From the NCBI GenBank assembly GCA_002633005.1, contig NMRA01000433.1, positions 356,411 through 388,545 of the forward strand: a stretch of 32,135 nt of DNA. Reading direction: 5' to 3'. Below the pieces are notes generated by a model. The model made no database searches. It saw nothing but the letters and a program-made list of their open reading frames with translations, and was not told where the DNA came from. The position numbers were made by a program, and so were the translations under genes. Shown piece after piece: positions 21,201-31,655 of this stretch. Numbering within the stretch: the stretch's first letter is position 1; the number at the start of each line of letters is the position of its first letter. The DNA comes from Phoronis australis (taxonomy: Eukaryota > Phoronida > Phoronidae).

Positions 21201-24200
21201 ATTTTTTCTTGTTGCCAAAATCTTTGACTTGGCGACGGAAATTAAATTTTGTCTGATTATCCCCGAGGCTCTGCTTTTTGCCACCCAGTATTATTGATGT
21301 CGCATTTTACAGGCATGGCTACGTATTTATTAGGGCAATGGTGTTCTGTTGCAGCCATCAAAATTTGGCAAGTGTTTAGACTGCAGAGATGTCACTGACG
21401 AACACTTGCAGTGTCTTAGTGGATGGAAGAGACTACAGAGCCTCACTGTGGCTGGGGTTAAAGGTGAATTACTTCAAAGGTTAACATGAGGTGTAGGATT
21501 AAGAGTTTCTGTTTAGCCCGCCAAGCTCCCGTCGGTCATTAACGTGAAATATATCCAAATTTAAACCCGTGTTGACACATTGTGCTATGTCAGTTCTAAC
21601 AGTACACCAAGCACTGTACAGTCATGTTTCACTTTATCTAGTACGAAATAATGTGTAAACGAAAACTTGGCATTTTGAAAAACTTGTTAATGTGTTTTCC
21701 AAGGCTACTTTTGACTTTTTTAAAGTTAAGCTGTGTCTTTAATGAAACTTGCTGTATAAGTCTCTGTAGTTTTTCCTGAGGTGTATGGATGGTCCAGCTG
21801 TATAGGCTGCAGTCACTTACAGCTCTGGGGTACCTGATTTGGATACCTGTTGTTCAGTGAAGAAAACTTGATTCTCAAAATGCGGGTCCCCAGTAAGTGA
21901 CTAGTACAGGTTTGTGGACAGATGGCAGCACGTGATCAAATGTTTTTTTATAATATGTCAATTCTATTGACGTTGAAAGCCCTGGAGGCTCAGCCACTAG
22001 AAACTTGTGTACCCACTTCAACAATACTTTGCATGAAAGGACCACTTTTCAAGGCTGGCCACATTGCGTGTGTCATGCGTTTAAGCTATGATGTTGTCCT
22101 TAACTGCTGGTTGGGAATTTTTCTTTGCTAGGCTACCAAAATGAAGATTCATTTGTTCTGCCACCAGGTGTCGCGTCGTTTGGCTTCCTCTTGGATATTT
22201 TGAAACACAGTGACACCATGCAGGTTCTGTCCTTAGATCACGTGGGTTTGGGGATAAACAAGGGAAGTGTGTCACTCACTCAAGCATTATCTCATGGCCA
22301 GGGGCTGAGCACCGTCAGGTACGTAAATGAGACATGCCCCTTCCTCAAAATTGTCTGAATGCCAGAGGCAAAGATTGCAATTTACTACAGTGTTGGGTAA
22401 GCTACGTCTAAGCCTGTGGTCTTTTAAAAACTATCAGTTTGATCGGATACCGAAAGATTTTAGTAGTAATGATTGTTATTAGTATATTTGATTAGTAGTA
22501 CTTGTTTTCAAATAAACCAGACAAACTTTGACAAATCCCTGCCAGACTTTGCTATACTTTAATGTAAGCATCTTGCCAGAAATTTTTGGCAGCTAAGTCA
22601 ATTTTTCTTCTCTCCTCAATAAAATGGCATTTCGTCAACTTTTTATCAGAGTTTAATGTGACGCTTTTGTGTTTAGCAAATTAATTGATATTTTGTCACA
22701 GTTATGACTGCTAAATTCCAACATTCCCAGTTTATTTTGAGACCTTACGCATGAAAATGTGAATTATGAAGATAAAAAATCAGTGAAAATGTTAGTCAAT
22801 GTTGAATTGTTATCCAAGTAAGAAATTGGAGGTTTGAAAACATTGCCATGTTCTTCCAATCTTGAATTCTTTCTTAATTTCACCTAGCAAGTTGTACGTG
22901 CTCCATTTTGGAATTCACAATATTAGGGTTCCCCACCCACAAATGAAACATGTTTGTCAGTCATTGATGGTTTTGATTTTCTTGTTACTAATGTGATGGA
23001 ATTTTATCACGATCAGGGCCCGAGATAACGAGCTTCAGGTTGCATTTGCGACCTGAAATTTGGAAATGCGAGCTGAGATTTTTGTCAGCTCATATTTATC
23101 AAGTCGTAAAACGCAACCTGGAATTTCCAATGTATGCCAGTTCTTACACTGACTTCTCTGTAGATACCTGGGAAATATTGAATCCGACGGTTATTTGGTT
23201 GTTGCCAAATCAAGTTCAAAACAGCACTAATCGGGAACAGCCCTCTTCACTGATAACTTGTAAGCATGTCGCGTGAACATGGTATAATGCAGAATTGATC
23301 TTTGATGCATTTCATTTTCTAACATTTTCAAGTAATTTAAATTGCAAATTTCTGGATTTGGGCCACAGCATAGCACGTGATAAAATGTCACAAAACAGTT
23401 GTGTTTCTACTATCTCTTAAAGCGATCAACTTACCAAACTTTGTGGTGGAAAAAACATGACTTTTGTTCATTTTTCGAGTAAGATGTCCTTATTACATGT
23501 ACCAAATATCCACACTGATATCCCTGATATCGCACTGCGACACTGGCTGGTCCTGTTGTTAGCGCGGAAGCAGTCCCTGTAGACAACCGTGACTTGGAAA
23601 AGTGCGTCTCGTTTTTTATCGCAGCAAAAGTGAAAATAACAACCCTATTAATCGCCAAACGATGGCCACGTTTTTACTTTCAGCAATGTTTTTGGTGCTG
23701 TGTGCGCGAAATATCATCTTTCAGACATTGTTGATAATGTAAAGCGTAGGCCTACTCCAGGGATTCAAGTGTGTGAACTCTTGCGTGTGCACCATTCCCA
23801 AGCTGCAGATCAAATGAGAACAACGACAATCCTAAATGAACGAATATACTGGCTTGGCTCTGTTAAGCATCCGGGTGCCTGTGGTTTATTTGAAAATGAA
23901 CTTAACTGATTCCCAGCAGCTATAGAAGACCCGATGCTTTACGATATTTCCTGGAACGATGTAACCTAGGACTGATATGTTCCTGTTCCGATGTTTCCCG
24001 GGGTCCATGTTCCCTAAACCGGATGTTCTATGCCCATAGCCTGCTATTGCAACTAAACGGGTAGATGAGAAATCTGCAAATGGCACTCCTTCTCTTGAAA
24101 TTGAAAGTCAGTCATATTGTGCAGTTCTTTTTTTAATTCATGGATAAAAACCTCTCCTCACAATGAGCGACTTTTTTGATGTCAAATGTTTTTAAGATTG

Positions 24201-27200
24201 ATTTCGAGTTTTGTGAAATTGTGAGCGCTATTAATTGATGCTAATTCACCAGCTACACACAATGTGGCAGACAAGTGAAATTTTGTTTTTTACAATAAAT
24301 TGCTCGTAAAAATCGAGATTAAGAATGTTTGTGATATAAATTTTCATGCCGGCTTAAAATTTATATATTTATTATGTATTCTAGTTTATTGTTAGCTTGT
24401 ATTGTACAGCCTGAATGCCATTAATACATGAATCACCACACCCTTCTCAGCGGAAACCAACTGCCCGGCCCAGTCAAACTGAGCCCTGCCTAACAAATAT
24501 GTAAAACTATTGTTTTTCGTACTATACCTGATATACACTATTGGATGTGAGATGTATGAATCTTTTGACAAGTCATAAATGGACGGTGTACAGAAGTTTT
24601 TCTGCATTTCTTTTCAGGCTAGAATTGCCCCACCAGCCAGTTAAAGCTGTACTGTCTGCATTGTCTACTTTGTCAAGGCTGAGGCGAGTTTGTGTGGGGA
24701 TCCGTCACACTATGACAAATAACAGTGACATTCAGTTATTGCTCCACTCTATGTTAGCAAATGTGAGTACTGCTTGTGACTGACTTTTGCCCAGTCGGCA
24801 AGTGTAATATCTGATTGCTTTGAATCAGCTGAGTTGCCTTTCTTGAAATTGGTTTATTATATCCTTCATAATCACTGTTATGCGACATGTGGTAATTAAA
24901 AAAAAAATTTTATTGATTGCAGGAGATTTTCTGTTTGTGTTTATTTGCAAATACAGGACACGTTTTTTGCATGATATGAAATTTGTTCCCAGAATGCAAA
25001 TTGTTTGTTATTTTGCTTATTTTCTCCCATATTACTCTCTATTTTGATTTCATTTATTTAAAACAAAATTTTCAAACAGCAAATGTTAAAAGCTCATGGT
25101 TATTGAGCAACCTGATATTCACTTTATTCTGGAGGAACAGGGTGTAACTGGTTTTCTAAAAGTCATGTCACATATTTCTTACTTTTGAACTTAAAATCTT
25201 TATCTACCCAGAAAAATTCTTAGTCATAGAAATTCGTCTGTTTAGCTAGACGTACGCAGTACTAAAATCCACCTGTCCGTCCATTACAATCCTTCAACGA
25301 TTCCTCAAGAAAAGATTGTTACGCTCTCAAGTGCCTAATGATTTTTGTAAGTAGCACATACATGTAGTCCAGCTGAACTGGTTCAATTTCTTTGATTGTA
25401 GATTTTCTTATACAATACAGTAAAACTGTGTCATCTTTATTAGTATGATGAAGTATTGGATAATAGGTGTGTCATTCAAAGGCTAGTTGCAAAGACACAG
25501 TCGCATCTTTATCAATTATATTCATACTTGCATAAGACTCAGCTTGACAGGCCCAGAACATTTTCTTGGAAGACTTGGGCATCCTGGAGTTTTATAAACT
25601 TTGTACAGTATGTTTTGCCAAAATGTTTCACACTGTTAGTTAGTGGTTGGCATAGGGAAAGGTCCCTCGATTTTATATCCAAAACGATTGAGAGCAGGAC
25701 TTAATCACAAGCACAGGCGCTTGGGTTTATCGCAAATGACGTCACAATATATATATAAGAAAACATAAAGGTTGGACACTTAAACTTTGCAAAACCGAGG
25801 CTCCCAACTTCAACCGTCCAAAATCCAAATAAAATCTGCCTGCACCTCCCTCAGTCTGGTGTTGCATTAACCTTCGAAGCCTTATCTTTCCTAGATCCCA
25901 TTAACTGTTTTCGTGAGTGGTGAATTGGCGATGGAATTTCCAAAACAATCTCAAAACTCTGAATTCAAGGACCTGAAATAGTAAACATGGCGGATTTCTG
26001 TTGTGCTTCAACTTGTACACCTGACGTAGGTGAAACTTCAAGTTTGAGCAAGCAACCTATATTTCAAATTCAATAACTCTAATCCAAAACTCAACTNTGG
26101 AAACTAAGGTGATTGTGTTTCACTCGAGGTTTCCAAATGCAAACGTTTCTATGGGTTTGACTTTTGTATTTTTGATACCACCTGGAGAATTTTGAGTTCC
26201 CCGTTGCTAAAGTTGTCTAACAATCGGTGCTGATAAAAGTGTAAGTTCAATATTTTGATTTTTAATATTTGCAATAGCTATGTAGACAGCTGTGTTCACA
26301 TGACATACATGTACTTCTAAACGTGGACATCTTTTTATCCTCATAAACTGCATGGGTGTTGTTTCAACTTAATATTAACTGTTTCTTTTGTAGAATCCAC
26401 GTCTCAGTAGAGTCTATCTCTTCACCGATGATCCACTGGTATTGAGCCGTTCGACTAAAAGTACACTGTCTAAAAGGTATAACACAAACAAGACTTTCAA
26501 CATTTTCTTACCTAGTTGTTTTCCATGATTTTAGAATGTAGAGTAACTACACTATAAGTCAAAATTTATCATACAAAATACCATTTCCCATCATCACAGC
26601 TAAGTACCATTTCCCATCATCACAGCTAAGTACCATTTCCTATCATCACAGCTAAGTACCATTTCCCATCATCACAGCTAAGTACCATTTCCCATCATCA
26701 CAGCTAAGTACCATTTCCCATCATCACAGCTAAGTACCATTTCCCATCATCACAGCTAAGTACCATTTCCCATCATCACAGCTAAGTACCATTTCCCATC
26801 ATCACAGCTAAGTACCATTTCCCATCATCACAGCTAAGTACCATTTCCCATCATCACAGCTAAGTACCATTTCCCATCATCACAGCTAAGTACCATTTCC
26901 CATCATCACAGCTAAGTACCATTTCCCATCATCACAGCTAAGTACCATTTCCCATCATCACAGCTAAGTACCATTTCCCATCATCACAGCTAAGTACCAT
27001 TTCCCATCATCACAGCTAAGTACCATTTCCCATCATCACAGCTAAGTACCATTTCCCATCATCACAGCTAAGTACCATTTCCCATCATCACAGCTAAGTA
27101 CCATTTCCCATCATCACAGCTAAGTACCATTTCCCATCATCACAGCTAAGTACCATTTCCCATCATCACAGCTAAGTACCATTTCCCATCATCACAGCTA

Positions 27201-29130
27201 AGTACCATTTCCCATCATCACAGCTAAGTACCATTTCCCATCATCACAGCTAAGTACCATTTCCCATCATCACAGCTAAGTACCATTTCCCATCATCACA
27301 GCTAAGTACCATTTCCCATCATCACAGCTAAGTACCATTTCCCATCATCACAGCTAAGTACCATTTCCCATCATCACAGCTAAGTACCATTTCCCATCAT
27401 CACAGCTAAGTACCATTTCCCATCATCACAGCTAAGTACCATTTCCCATCATCACAGCTAAGTACCATTTCTCATCATCACAGCTAAATACCATTTTGAC
27501 ATCATAGGTAAAATGACTGGTAATAACCATCAAGGCAGTAAAATTCTAATTACTAACTTTCCTTTTAATTGTCCCTCATTCTTGGTCATGAGGTAAATTA
27601 CTCTGACAGTGAGCTCAGCTTTGGCCGAGCCGTCATGATGGAAAACTCCGGTTCATTTTGTCTTAATACTTTTTATATTAGCTTTTAGAATATGGATACT
27701 TTGTTAATTACAATTACGTTATTCTACACATATTTCCATTAGTTAGTCAAAGATTCATAAGATGTGAACTTCATCATGCAATCGGGGTGGCCATTTGAAG
27801 TCTAAGACATATGTAGAAGTTGGGCTTTAAGTTGACTAATTTGGCTTGTAGAAAAATAGGCCAGTTGTAAAAGTCACCTGCAGAAGAATTTTAACCAAAT
27901 TCAAACAAATAGATGTTGCAATCCCGTGCAGTTACCAAAGAATAAAAATATAAAATAGTAAAACTAGTAAAACTGCTCAGCGGTCTGTAGCACACCCTTG
28001 ACAAAGAGCGCATCGCTCGATACGTGGGGATATTTTAGTATTTTAGTACTGACGCTCATCCTCTTAATTTTACTAGTTTTACTATTTTAAATTCAAACAA
28101 TTACAACACTTTTTATTTGTGTTCAGACACATTATGTAGGTGTAAATTACTGTTGTTTCTGGGCGTCAGCTTCCGCTGTTGGATCTCTGGCAGGACCTTT
28201 TAGTTAATGATCTTTAAAGACTGATCCAACCATGGCTTTGCCCCCATGTGGCTGTTTTATTTTTTATTTTTTATTTTTAAATTTTTGCCTCTGTTTTTGA
28301 AGTTCCTGGACAGGTTTTAATGGAATTCAACAAATAGGTTAACTATCTATTAAGAAGTTGACAATGTCTTCCGATTTTTGTACAAGTTCAATGTGTTGTG
28401 CACCATCTAATGGCCATTTTTATGTGACTAATAAAAACCCTTATAAGCTCGGCAAAGGTTCGTTCGTGTCTGTAAACTTTACCATCAAATTAGGTTTTCA
28501 TTTTTGGAATAATTAAAAGTAAAACAATTTAATCGCTTCATCAGTTGTAAACTCTTGTTTTGCATTACAAAAAACAATTTTTGATTTTGACCAAATTGGT
28601 TGTCAAAAACTATAGGCTTAGAAGGCACTTGAGTGTTCGTTATTGCTTGAAACTAGGCTCTTCAATTTTCTTTCCTGGCGTGTTATCTTATTCACTGAGT
28701 ATGATCTGGAGCAATAATAAACAGGCAGTTCTGTGTAAAGCACTTCCCATCAAAGTAAGAAACAATTTGAAAGCAATTGAATAGTGTTAAGTGGTTGAAA
28801 TAAAAAGGTGTGGTTCATTGACAGAAGGCGGGTTTACAATTGTTATAAGCAAATTTGTTCAACGTGGTCTCAATGACATTTGATTAGCAATGTTGTTCAA
28901 AGCTGTGTGTTCATCACACATCAGGTTACTTTCTCAGCTGTTCAGTCATCCTTGCATGCCATGTGAAATATGTACAACTACGCTACTTGTGTTTCAGACA
29001 TATCGATCGACCAGGATTTCTCTTCAAGTGGTTTAATTCTTTGGCGATCTCTGACCAGCTACAGGAACTTTTCAAATCCCCCTTTTCTGATTTGGAGGAA
29101 CTGGTTTATTTCAGCATCCCGGTGTCATAG
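12095..29130 (+). CDS. F-box and leucine-rich-repeat protein (FBXL class, FBXL18-like candidate), 11 coding exons
   Basis: FBXL proteins bind SKP1 through the F-box and recruit substrates through leucine-rich repeats to SCF (CUL1) ubiquitin ligases. Exons 12095-12228, 12852-12965, 13759-14383, 15469-15576, 16774-16888, 19844-20082, 21355-21463, 22132-22318, 24618-24762, 26394-26476 and 28998-29130 sum to 1992 nt, or 663 residues plus stop. Every junction is GT-AG and phase-consistent. Residues about 5-45 form the F-box. The rest holds about 18 irregular repeats of the type C-P-x-L-x-x-L-x-L. Two cysteine-rich early repeats (LNLNFCWWL, then LHIIDCHL) recall FBXL18, which is of similar length; this is from memory and unverified. 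ATG 12095 has A at -3 (AACAATG). The sequence is open upstream to the acceptor at 12063, so an earlier start is possible. Confidence 0.9.
12852..12965 (+). CDS. FBXL gene exon 2: first LRR
   Basis: The acceptor is CTTCATTTTGCAG|GTGCTTG and the donor is CTGGTG|GTGAGT. It completes an Arg codon with exon 1, then reads CLNFEGCFLSNEDILQLLKS and, later, LVKELNLNFCW, a cysteine-type leucine-rich repeat. It leaves in phase 2. Confidence 0.9.
13759..14383 (+). CDS. FBXL gene exon 3: long LRR exon
   Basis: The acceptor is AATCTGTTTCAG|GTTAACC. 625 nt encode about six repeats, among them CPNIQSLHIIDCHL, CAKLMTISLTLP, LNGLSRVTVVVE, CPSLKHLTISF and WCNLESFNWNG. The donor GCGAG|GTACTC at 14384 is weak but is the one that gives phase 0 into exon 4. 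Without splicing the frame continues LSSTLEILRMCS to a TAG at 14423-14425, which would give a 304-residue short form. Confidence 0.8.
15469..15576 (+). CDS. FBXL gene exon 4
   Basis: The acceptor is AATTTGTTGCAG|TGTACT and the donor is GTTATG|GTAATC. Thirty-six codons, phase 0 at both ends, include MLKQVKITKSMEPGEVLSCC, then PLLTTVHFSD, spanning the end of one repeat and a full second one. Confidence 0.85.
16774..16888 (+). CDS. FBXL gene exon 5
   Basis: The acceptor is ATATTTCTTACGCAG|ATCACC and the donor is CTCAAAG|GTAAAA. It reads ITSSVLQKLPSLLFIQNLHM and later LCSAIGKLK, entering phase 0 and leaving phase 1. The 1.45-kb duplication begins about 20 bp after its donor. Confidence 0.85.
16907..18350 (+). 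repeat. Segmental duplication, copy 1 (1.44 kb)
   Basis: Begins in TTATTATCAGTACTTA after exon 5 and ends at the N at 18351. It matches 18565-20011 in order throughout, with scattered substitutions and small indels in the non-coding part (for example, CATGGT versus ATAATGGT near 17475/19139). A 214-bp sequence unlike either copy separates them. Confidence 0.93.
18183..18350 (+). pseudogene. Truncated duplicate of FBXL exon 6
   Basis: Has the same acceptor (TTGTATTGTAG) and is identical to 19844-20011 over 168 nt. It stops at the N after TGCATAGTAC. The final 71 nt and the donor are missing. A full copy spliced together with exon 6 would break the frame, because the exon is 239 nt. It is either a broken duplicate or a second allele placed in tandem by the assembler. 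Confidence 0.85.
18565..20011 (+). repeat. Segmental duplication, copy 2 (1.45 kb), containing intact exon 6
   Basis: The second copy continues past the point where copy 1 stops, into the rest of exon 6 and its donor at 20083. It contains the acceptor region and intron sequence of the F-box gene. Confidence 0.93.
19844..20082 (+). CDS. FBXL gene exon 6 (intact copy)
   Basis: The acceptor is TTTGTATTGTAG|GTTTGAG and the donor is GAAACA|GTAAGT. It joins exon 5 as G|GT (Gly) and reads LRRLAVSPCAIFDKC. A polar linker and VSHLSCIVHGCPGLQHFSLA follow. It leaves in phase 0. The first 168 nt are repeated without a change at 18183-18350. Confidence 0.9.
21355..21463 (+). CDS. FBXL gene exon 7
   Basis: The acceptor is GTGTTCTGTTGCAG|CCATCA and the donor is GTTAAAG|GTGAAT. 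It reads DCRDVTDEHLQCLSGWKRLQ, then SLTVAGVK, a clear leucine-rich repeat. Phase 0 in, phase 1 out. Confidence 0.88.
22132..22318 (+). CDS. FBXL gene exon 8
   Basis: The acceptor is TTTTTCTTTGCTAG|GCTACC and the donor is ACCGTCAG|GTACGT. It reads FGFLLDILKHSDTMQVLSLD, later LTQALSHGQGLSTV, two repeats. Phase 1 in, phase 2 out. Confidence 0.9.
24618..24762 (+). CDS. FBXL gene exon 9
   Basis: The acceptor is GCATTTCTTTTCAG|GCTAGA and the donor is GCAAAT|GTGAGT. It reads LELPHQPVKAVLSALSTLSR, then LRRVCVGIRH and later LLLHSMLAN. Phase 2 in, phase 0 out. Confidence 0.88.
26394..26476 (+). CDS. FBXL gene exon 10
   Basis: The acceptor is GTTTCTTTTGTAG|AATCCA and the donor is CTAAAAG|GTATAA. It reads NPRLSRVYLFTDDPLVLSRS and then TKSTLSK. 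Phase 0 in, phase 2 out. The 26-bp minisatellite starts about 100 bp into the following intron. Confidence 0.85.
26579..27488. repeat. 26-bp minisatellite, 35 copies
   Basis: Units of 26 bp begin TACCATTTCCCATCATCACA and end GCTAAG. The array is almost perfect; the third copy has CCTATC and the last CTCATC and AAATAC. An 8-bp partial unit follows. It lies in intron 10 of the F-box gene. The unit contains TAA and the period is not a multiple of three, so it is non-coding. Confidence 0.98.
27951..28089. mobile_element. Small element with perfect 22-bp terminal inverted repeats
   Basis: TAAAATAGTAAAACTAGTAA and the next two A's (27951-27972) are exactly inverted at 28068-28089, around about 95 bp containing GAGCGCATCGCTCGATACG. 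A 12-bp direct repeat AAATTCAAACAA lies at 27898-27909 and 28089-28100, possibly an old target duplication or chance. It lies in intron 10 of the F-box gene. Too short to code. Confidence 0.65.
28998..29130 (+). CDS. FBXL gene terminal coding exon 11
   Basis: The acceptor is CTTGTGTTTCAG|ACATATC. It reads HIDRPGFLFKWFNSLAISDQ and later FSDLEELVYFSIPVS, to a TAG at 29128-29130. It enters phase 2, completing Arg with exon 10. The stop follows the last repeat, and a polyadenylation signal lies 108 bp downstream. Confidence 0.88.
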
Positions 29131-29237
29131 TTGCTATAAAGACTAGGTTGACTGTGGATCTGATTAAAGTTACGAAAGCTTTTGAACACTTAAACTTGTT
29201 GACTTTATTTTTATATTGAATATAATTGTTTCTAAAA

Positions 29238-29243
29238 AATAAA
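29238..29243 (+). terminator. Polyadenylation signal AATAAA
   Basis: AATAAATGTTTTGT, then a T-rich stretch and GGTTGT, at a normal distance after the FBXL stop codon. Probable 3' end of that transcript near 29255-29275. Confidence 0.6.
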
Positions 29244-29950
29244 TGTTTTGTATTATTTCTTTAAGGTTGTAAATCATTCTTTGCTCAGCTATTCAAGATT
29301 CCATGTGCGTTAGTTAATCAAACACTTTCTGGCAGTGGCTATTCAGAATTCATAGGGGGTAATAAAATAATAATCTCAGCCAGGAACTGCTTTCACTGAC
29401 CTTGCATGTCAATTTAAAAAGCCTAATGTATGTGAGCTACATCCATGATTTAACATGTGCAACACTCTAAGCCAATGTGTGGACTTTTAACCATAAAGAG
29501 GCCAAAACTGGGCTACCTGGAACAAAATACCCTACAATATTCAAATGAAATTTCCAGAATATGGTTGATATGCTGCTCCAATATGCTTCAAAGACTGCCA
29601 GAACATAACTTCGCTTCTAAACCTTTCGTCTGCACCTTCTGATTTTGAACCTAATTTGATTGAATTACTTCACCAGAAAACAAGCATAAATGTACTAACA
29701 GTGATCAGTAATAATACTAGTCTCTCACTTGAAGACAACAGGAGCTTCTGTGGATTTTAGCTATGCATCAGAGATTGAGGAAGCTAGAGTCAGCAAAAGA
29801 CAGTGTTGTCTTCATGGGTAGTGTATCAGTGAATTGTGATGCCAACTTCTTACGTATGTGGCCGTTTGGGAAGTGTCAATTTTATGAATGTTGCAGGCGG
29901 TAGTTTTGGTCTCTTCTGCTTTTCCTCAATTTCGAAGTGATACCGAATTG
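29244..29950. other. Intergenic, no gene seen
   Basis: AT-rich sequence after the FBXL polyadenylation signal. Short open frames (29457-29642) have no recognisable domain or splice context. Confidence 0.4.
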
Positions 29951-29960
29951 GCTCGAAAAA

Positions 29961-30001
29961 TACCGGGGTTTTCCGTAGAAACGTCCATGGGAGTTTATTC
30001 G
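29961..30001. repeat. Left arm of a 40-bp inverted repeat
   Basis: TACCGGGGTTTTCCGTAGAA, later CCATGGGAGTTTATTCG. It pairs with 30825-30866 with a few mismatches, bracketing about 0.8 kb. Confidence 0.7.
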
Positions 30002-30529
30002 GAAAATTATGGCGAACGATTGCCCATGGGCACTTATTTGGTGTTTCAACTTCTGGTGTCAAATACTGTCCAGATAGTGAGGCATTTATTCGGAAATTTG
30101 AAATTTCCTCTTAAAAGTCCACTAAAGGTCAAATTGACAAATTCAGTTTTGTGGACCATTGTAAAAACGACATGGCATTGTTTTCCCGTTCAGCCACTTT
30201 ACAAGACGTACATGTAGGGGGTTCTGAGCGTGTGATAACATCTAGCTTCTTTGTTAACTGCCAAGCACACTCTTTTGTCTGTTTTGACAACAAGCATGCC
30301 TTTTTATCTACCAGGCTTATTACAAACCACGTGTGAACTCCGCCGGTCAAACTCAGAGTGAATTGGTGTATTCGGAAAGAATAGATTATCGTAACTTCGG
30401 TTGCAGTTGGGCGATTTTGGCGATTCAAAAACTAAACGCGGTCACCATTTGACGAAAATTTCAGAAATGCTATTGGTTTACGTTCAAATATGTTATAACT
30501 TACATGTAACTTTTATTTTTAACAGCACA

Positions 30530-30728
30530 TTCCAGTCAGGGTAGATACGATCTTATTGGAGATTAGAGCAATTATCGAACAAAAGAGAGCTGTCCCTCCA
30601 ACCCTAAATACCAGATTGGAGTTAATCAGTCATGTAAGATATTGGCTACAGGGTTAAACTTCCCAATTTGTTGTTGGGCTATAGAATCGAACAAGTTGGG
30701 AGCAACGGGAAAACGCCGTCAGGGAACC
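30530..30728. repeat. Dispersed repeat block, copy 1
   Basis: Shares with 31045-31216 the order CCAGTCAGG-x-TAGATA, GGAGATTAGAGCAATTATC, AACAAAAGAG, CCCTCCAACC, GGAGTTAAT, TAAACTTCCCAA and GAACAAGTTGGGAGCAACGG. It is diverged and contains small indels. No coding potential is evident. Confidence 0.85.
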
Positions 30729-30824
30729 TATGACTTTCACTTTACACGACCCCACCCCCATTTTTCCGAATTAACCCCCGGGCGTTTACTTGGTGTTATT
30801 AAAACGTCTTAAATGTTTCATTTT

Positions 30825-30866
30825 GCGAATACACTCCCATGGGATTATCTACGGAAAATCCCGGTA
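30825..30866. repeat. Right arm of the 40-bp inverted repeat
   Basis: GCGAATACACTCCCATGGGA, later CTACGGAAAATCCCGGTA. It is the reverse complement of the left arm at 29961-30001. Confidence 0.7.
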
Positions 30867-31044
30867 TGATTATTTCATTCCAAGTACGTTATATATTTCG
30901 GGATCACGTGGTAGCACGTGGCGTAACCAGAAATTTCGACAGTCATGCTTACTTCATTACAGCGTCCTGTCGTTCAGTAACTTTTCCAGACGTGAGGGGT
31001 ACTGATCGAACGTGCGATAATATTTGGCTTAACTTCAATTTTTA

Positions 31045-31216
31045 TCAGCCCACCCCAGTCAGGCTAGATATGATCTGATCGGAGATTAGAGCAATTATCA
31101 AACAAAAGAGCGCAGGCCCTCCAACCATCGACGCCAGAATGGAGTTAATTGGCTACGGGGGGTAAACTTCCCAACTCGAACAAGTTGGGAGCAACGGAAT
31201 GTCGCCGTCATGTGAA
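31045..31216. repeat. Dispersed repeat block, copy 2
   Basis: Matches 30530-30728 in the same orientation but lacks about 30 bp in the middle. Upstream flanks also match (a CTGAGCGTGTGATAA-type stretch near 30223 versus CTGATCGAACGTGCGATAA near 31001), so the duplicated unit is larger and interrupted. Confidence 0.85.
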
Positions 31217-31333
31217 GTGTGACATCCCACTGGGTTTCAGTTTCGCCGGTAAACAGTCATTCCAGCGTTCGAAATACACTGGTCGAGGCCCTGACTTGTG
31301 GTCGGGCCACTAAACTTTCACATACAGTGTATA

Positions 31334-31655
31334 CAGTGGCGGATCTAGGATATCACATGGGGGCCCAACATTTTGTCTGTAAACATTTGCTTAGCACGAT
31401 TGTAGATGCGCATAGCAACGAATGGGNGGGGGAGGTCGGAAAGGGGGTCTTCCCCCCTCCCGCCCAGGAAATTTTTCTGTTTTTTCCTCTAAAAATCAAG
31501 CATTCTCCATGATTCCTGAAGTATCATCAAAGAAAAAAGGCAACAAAAAGAAAAAAACGGAGAACGTGTCAAACAGGAAAAAATGAAAATAACAAAGACT
31601 CAAACTCACGACCTGGCGGATACAGCGCGCGAATGTTACCACTACACCACAACAA
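31334..31655 (-). mobile_element. tRNA-derived SINE-like sequence, minus strand
   Basis: On the minus strand, GTGGTGTAGTGGTAACATTC resembles a tRNA D-arm and A box (plus 31633-31652). GTCGTGAGTTTGAGTC, about 35 bases later, resembles a B box. A T-rich and G-rich body follows, down to CCTAGATCCGCCACTG. Seen from the plus strand, that edge is CAGTGGCGGATCTAGG at 31334, an end sequence common in invertebrate repeats. There is an N at 31427 inside a G run. No cloverleaf-complete functional tRNA is evident. Confidence 0.5.

Noticed and set aside
23700-23909. 69-codon plus-strand frame in intron 8 of the F-box gene
   Set aside because: No domain, and inclusion would break the phase-consistent joining of exons 8 and 9.
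23930-24060. Degenerate ATGTTCC-type repeats (GATGTTTCCCGGGG, CCATGTTCCC, GGATGTTC)
   Set aside because: Too irregular to define a unit; noted as possible repeat remnant only.
31595-31655. Functional tRNA gene
   Set aside because: A- and B-box-like motifs are present but the acceptor stem and T-loop consensus are not. SINE head is the better reading.
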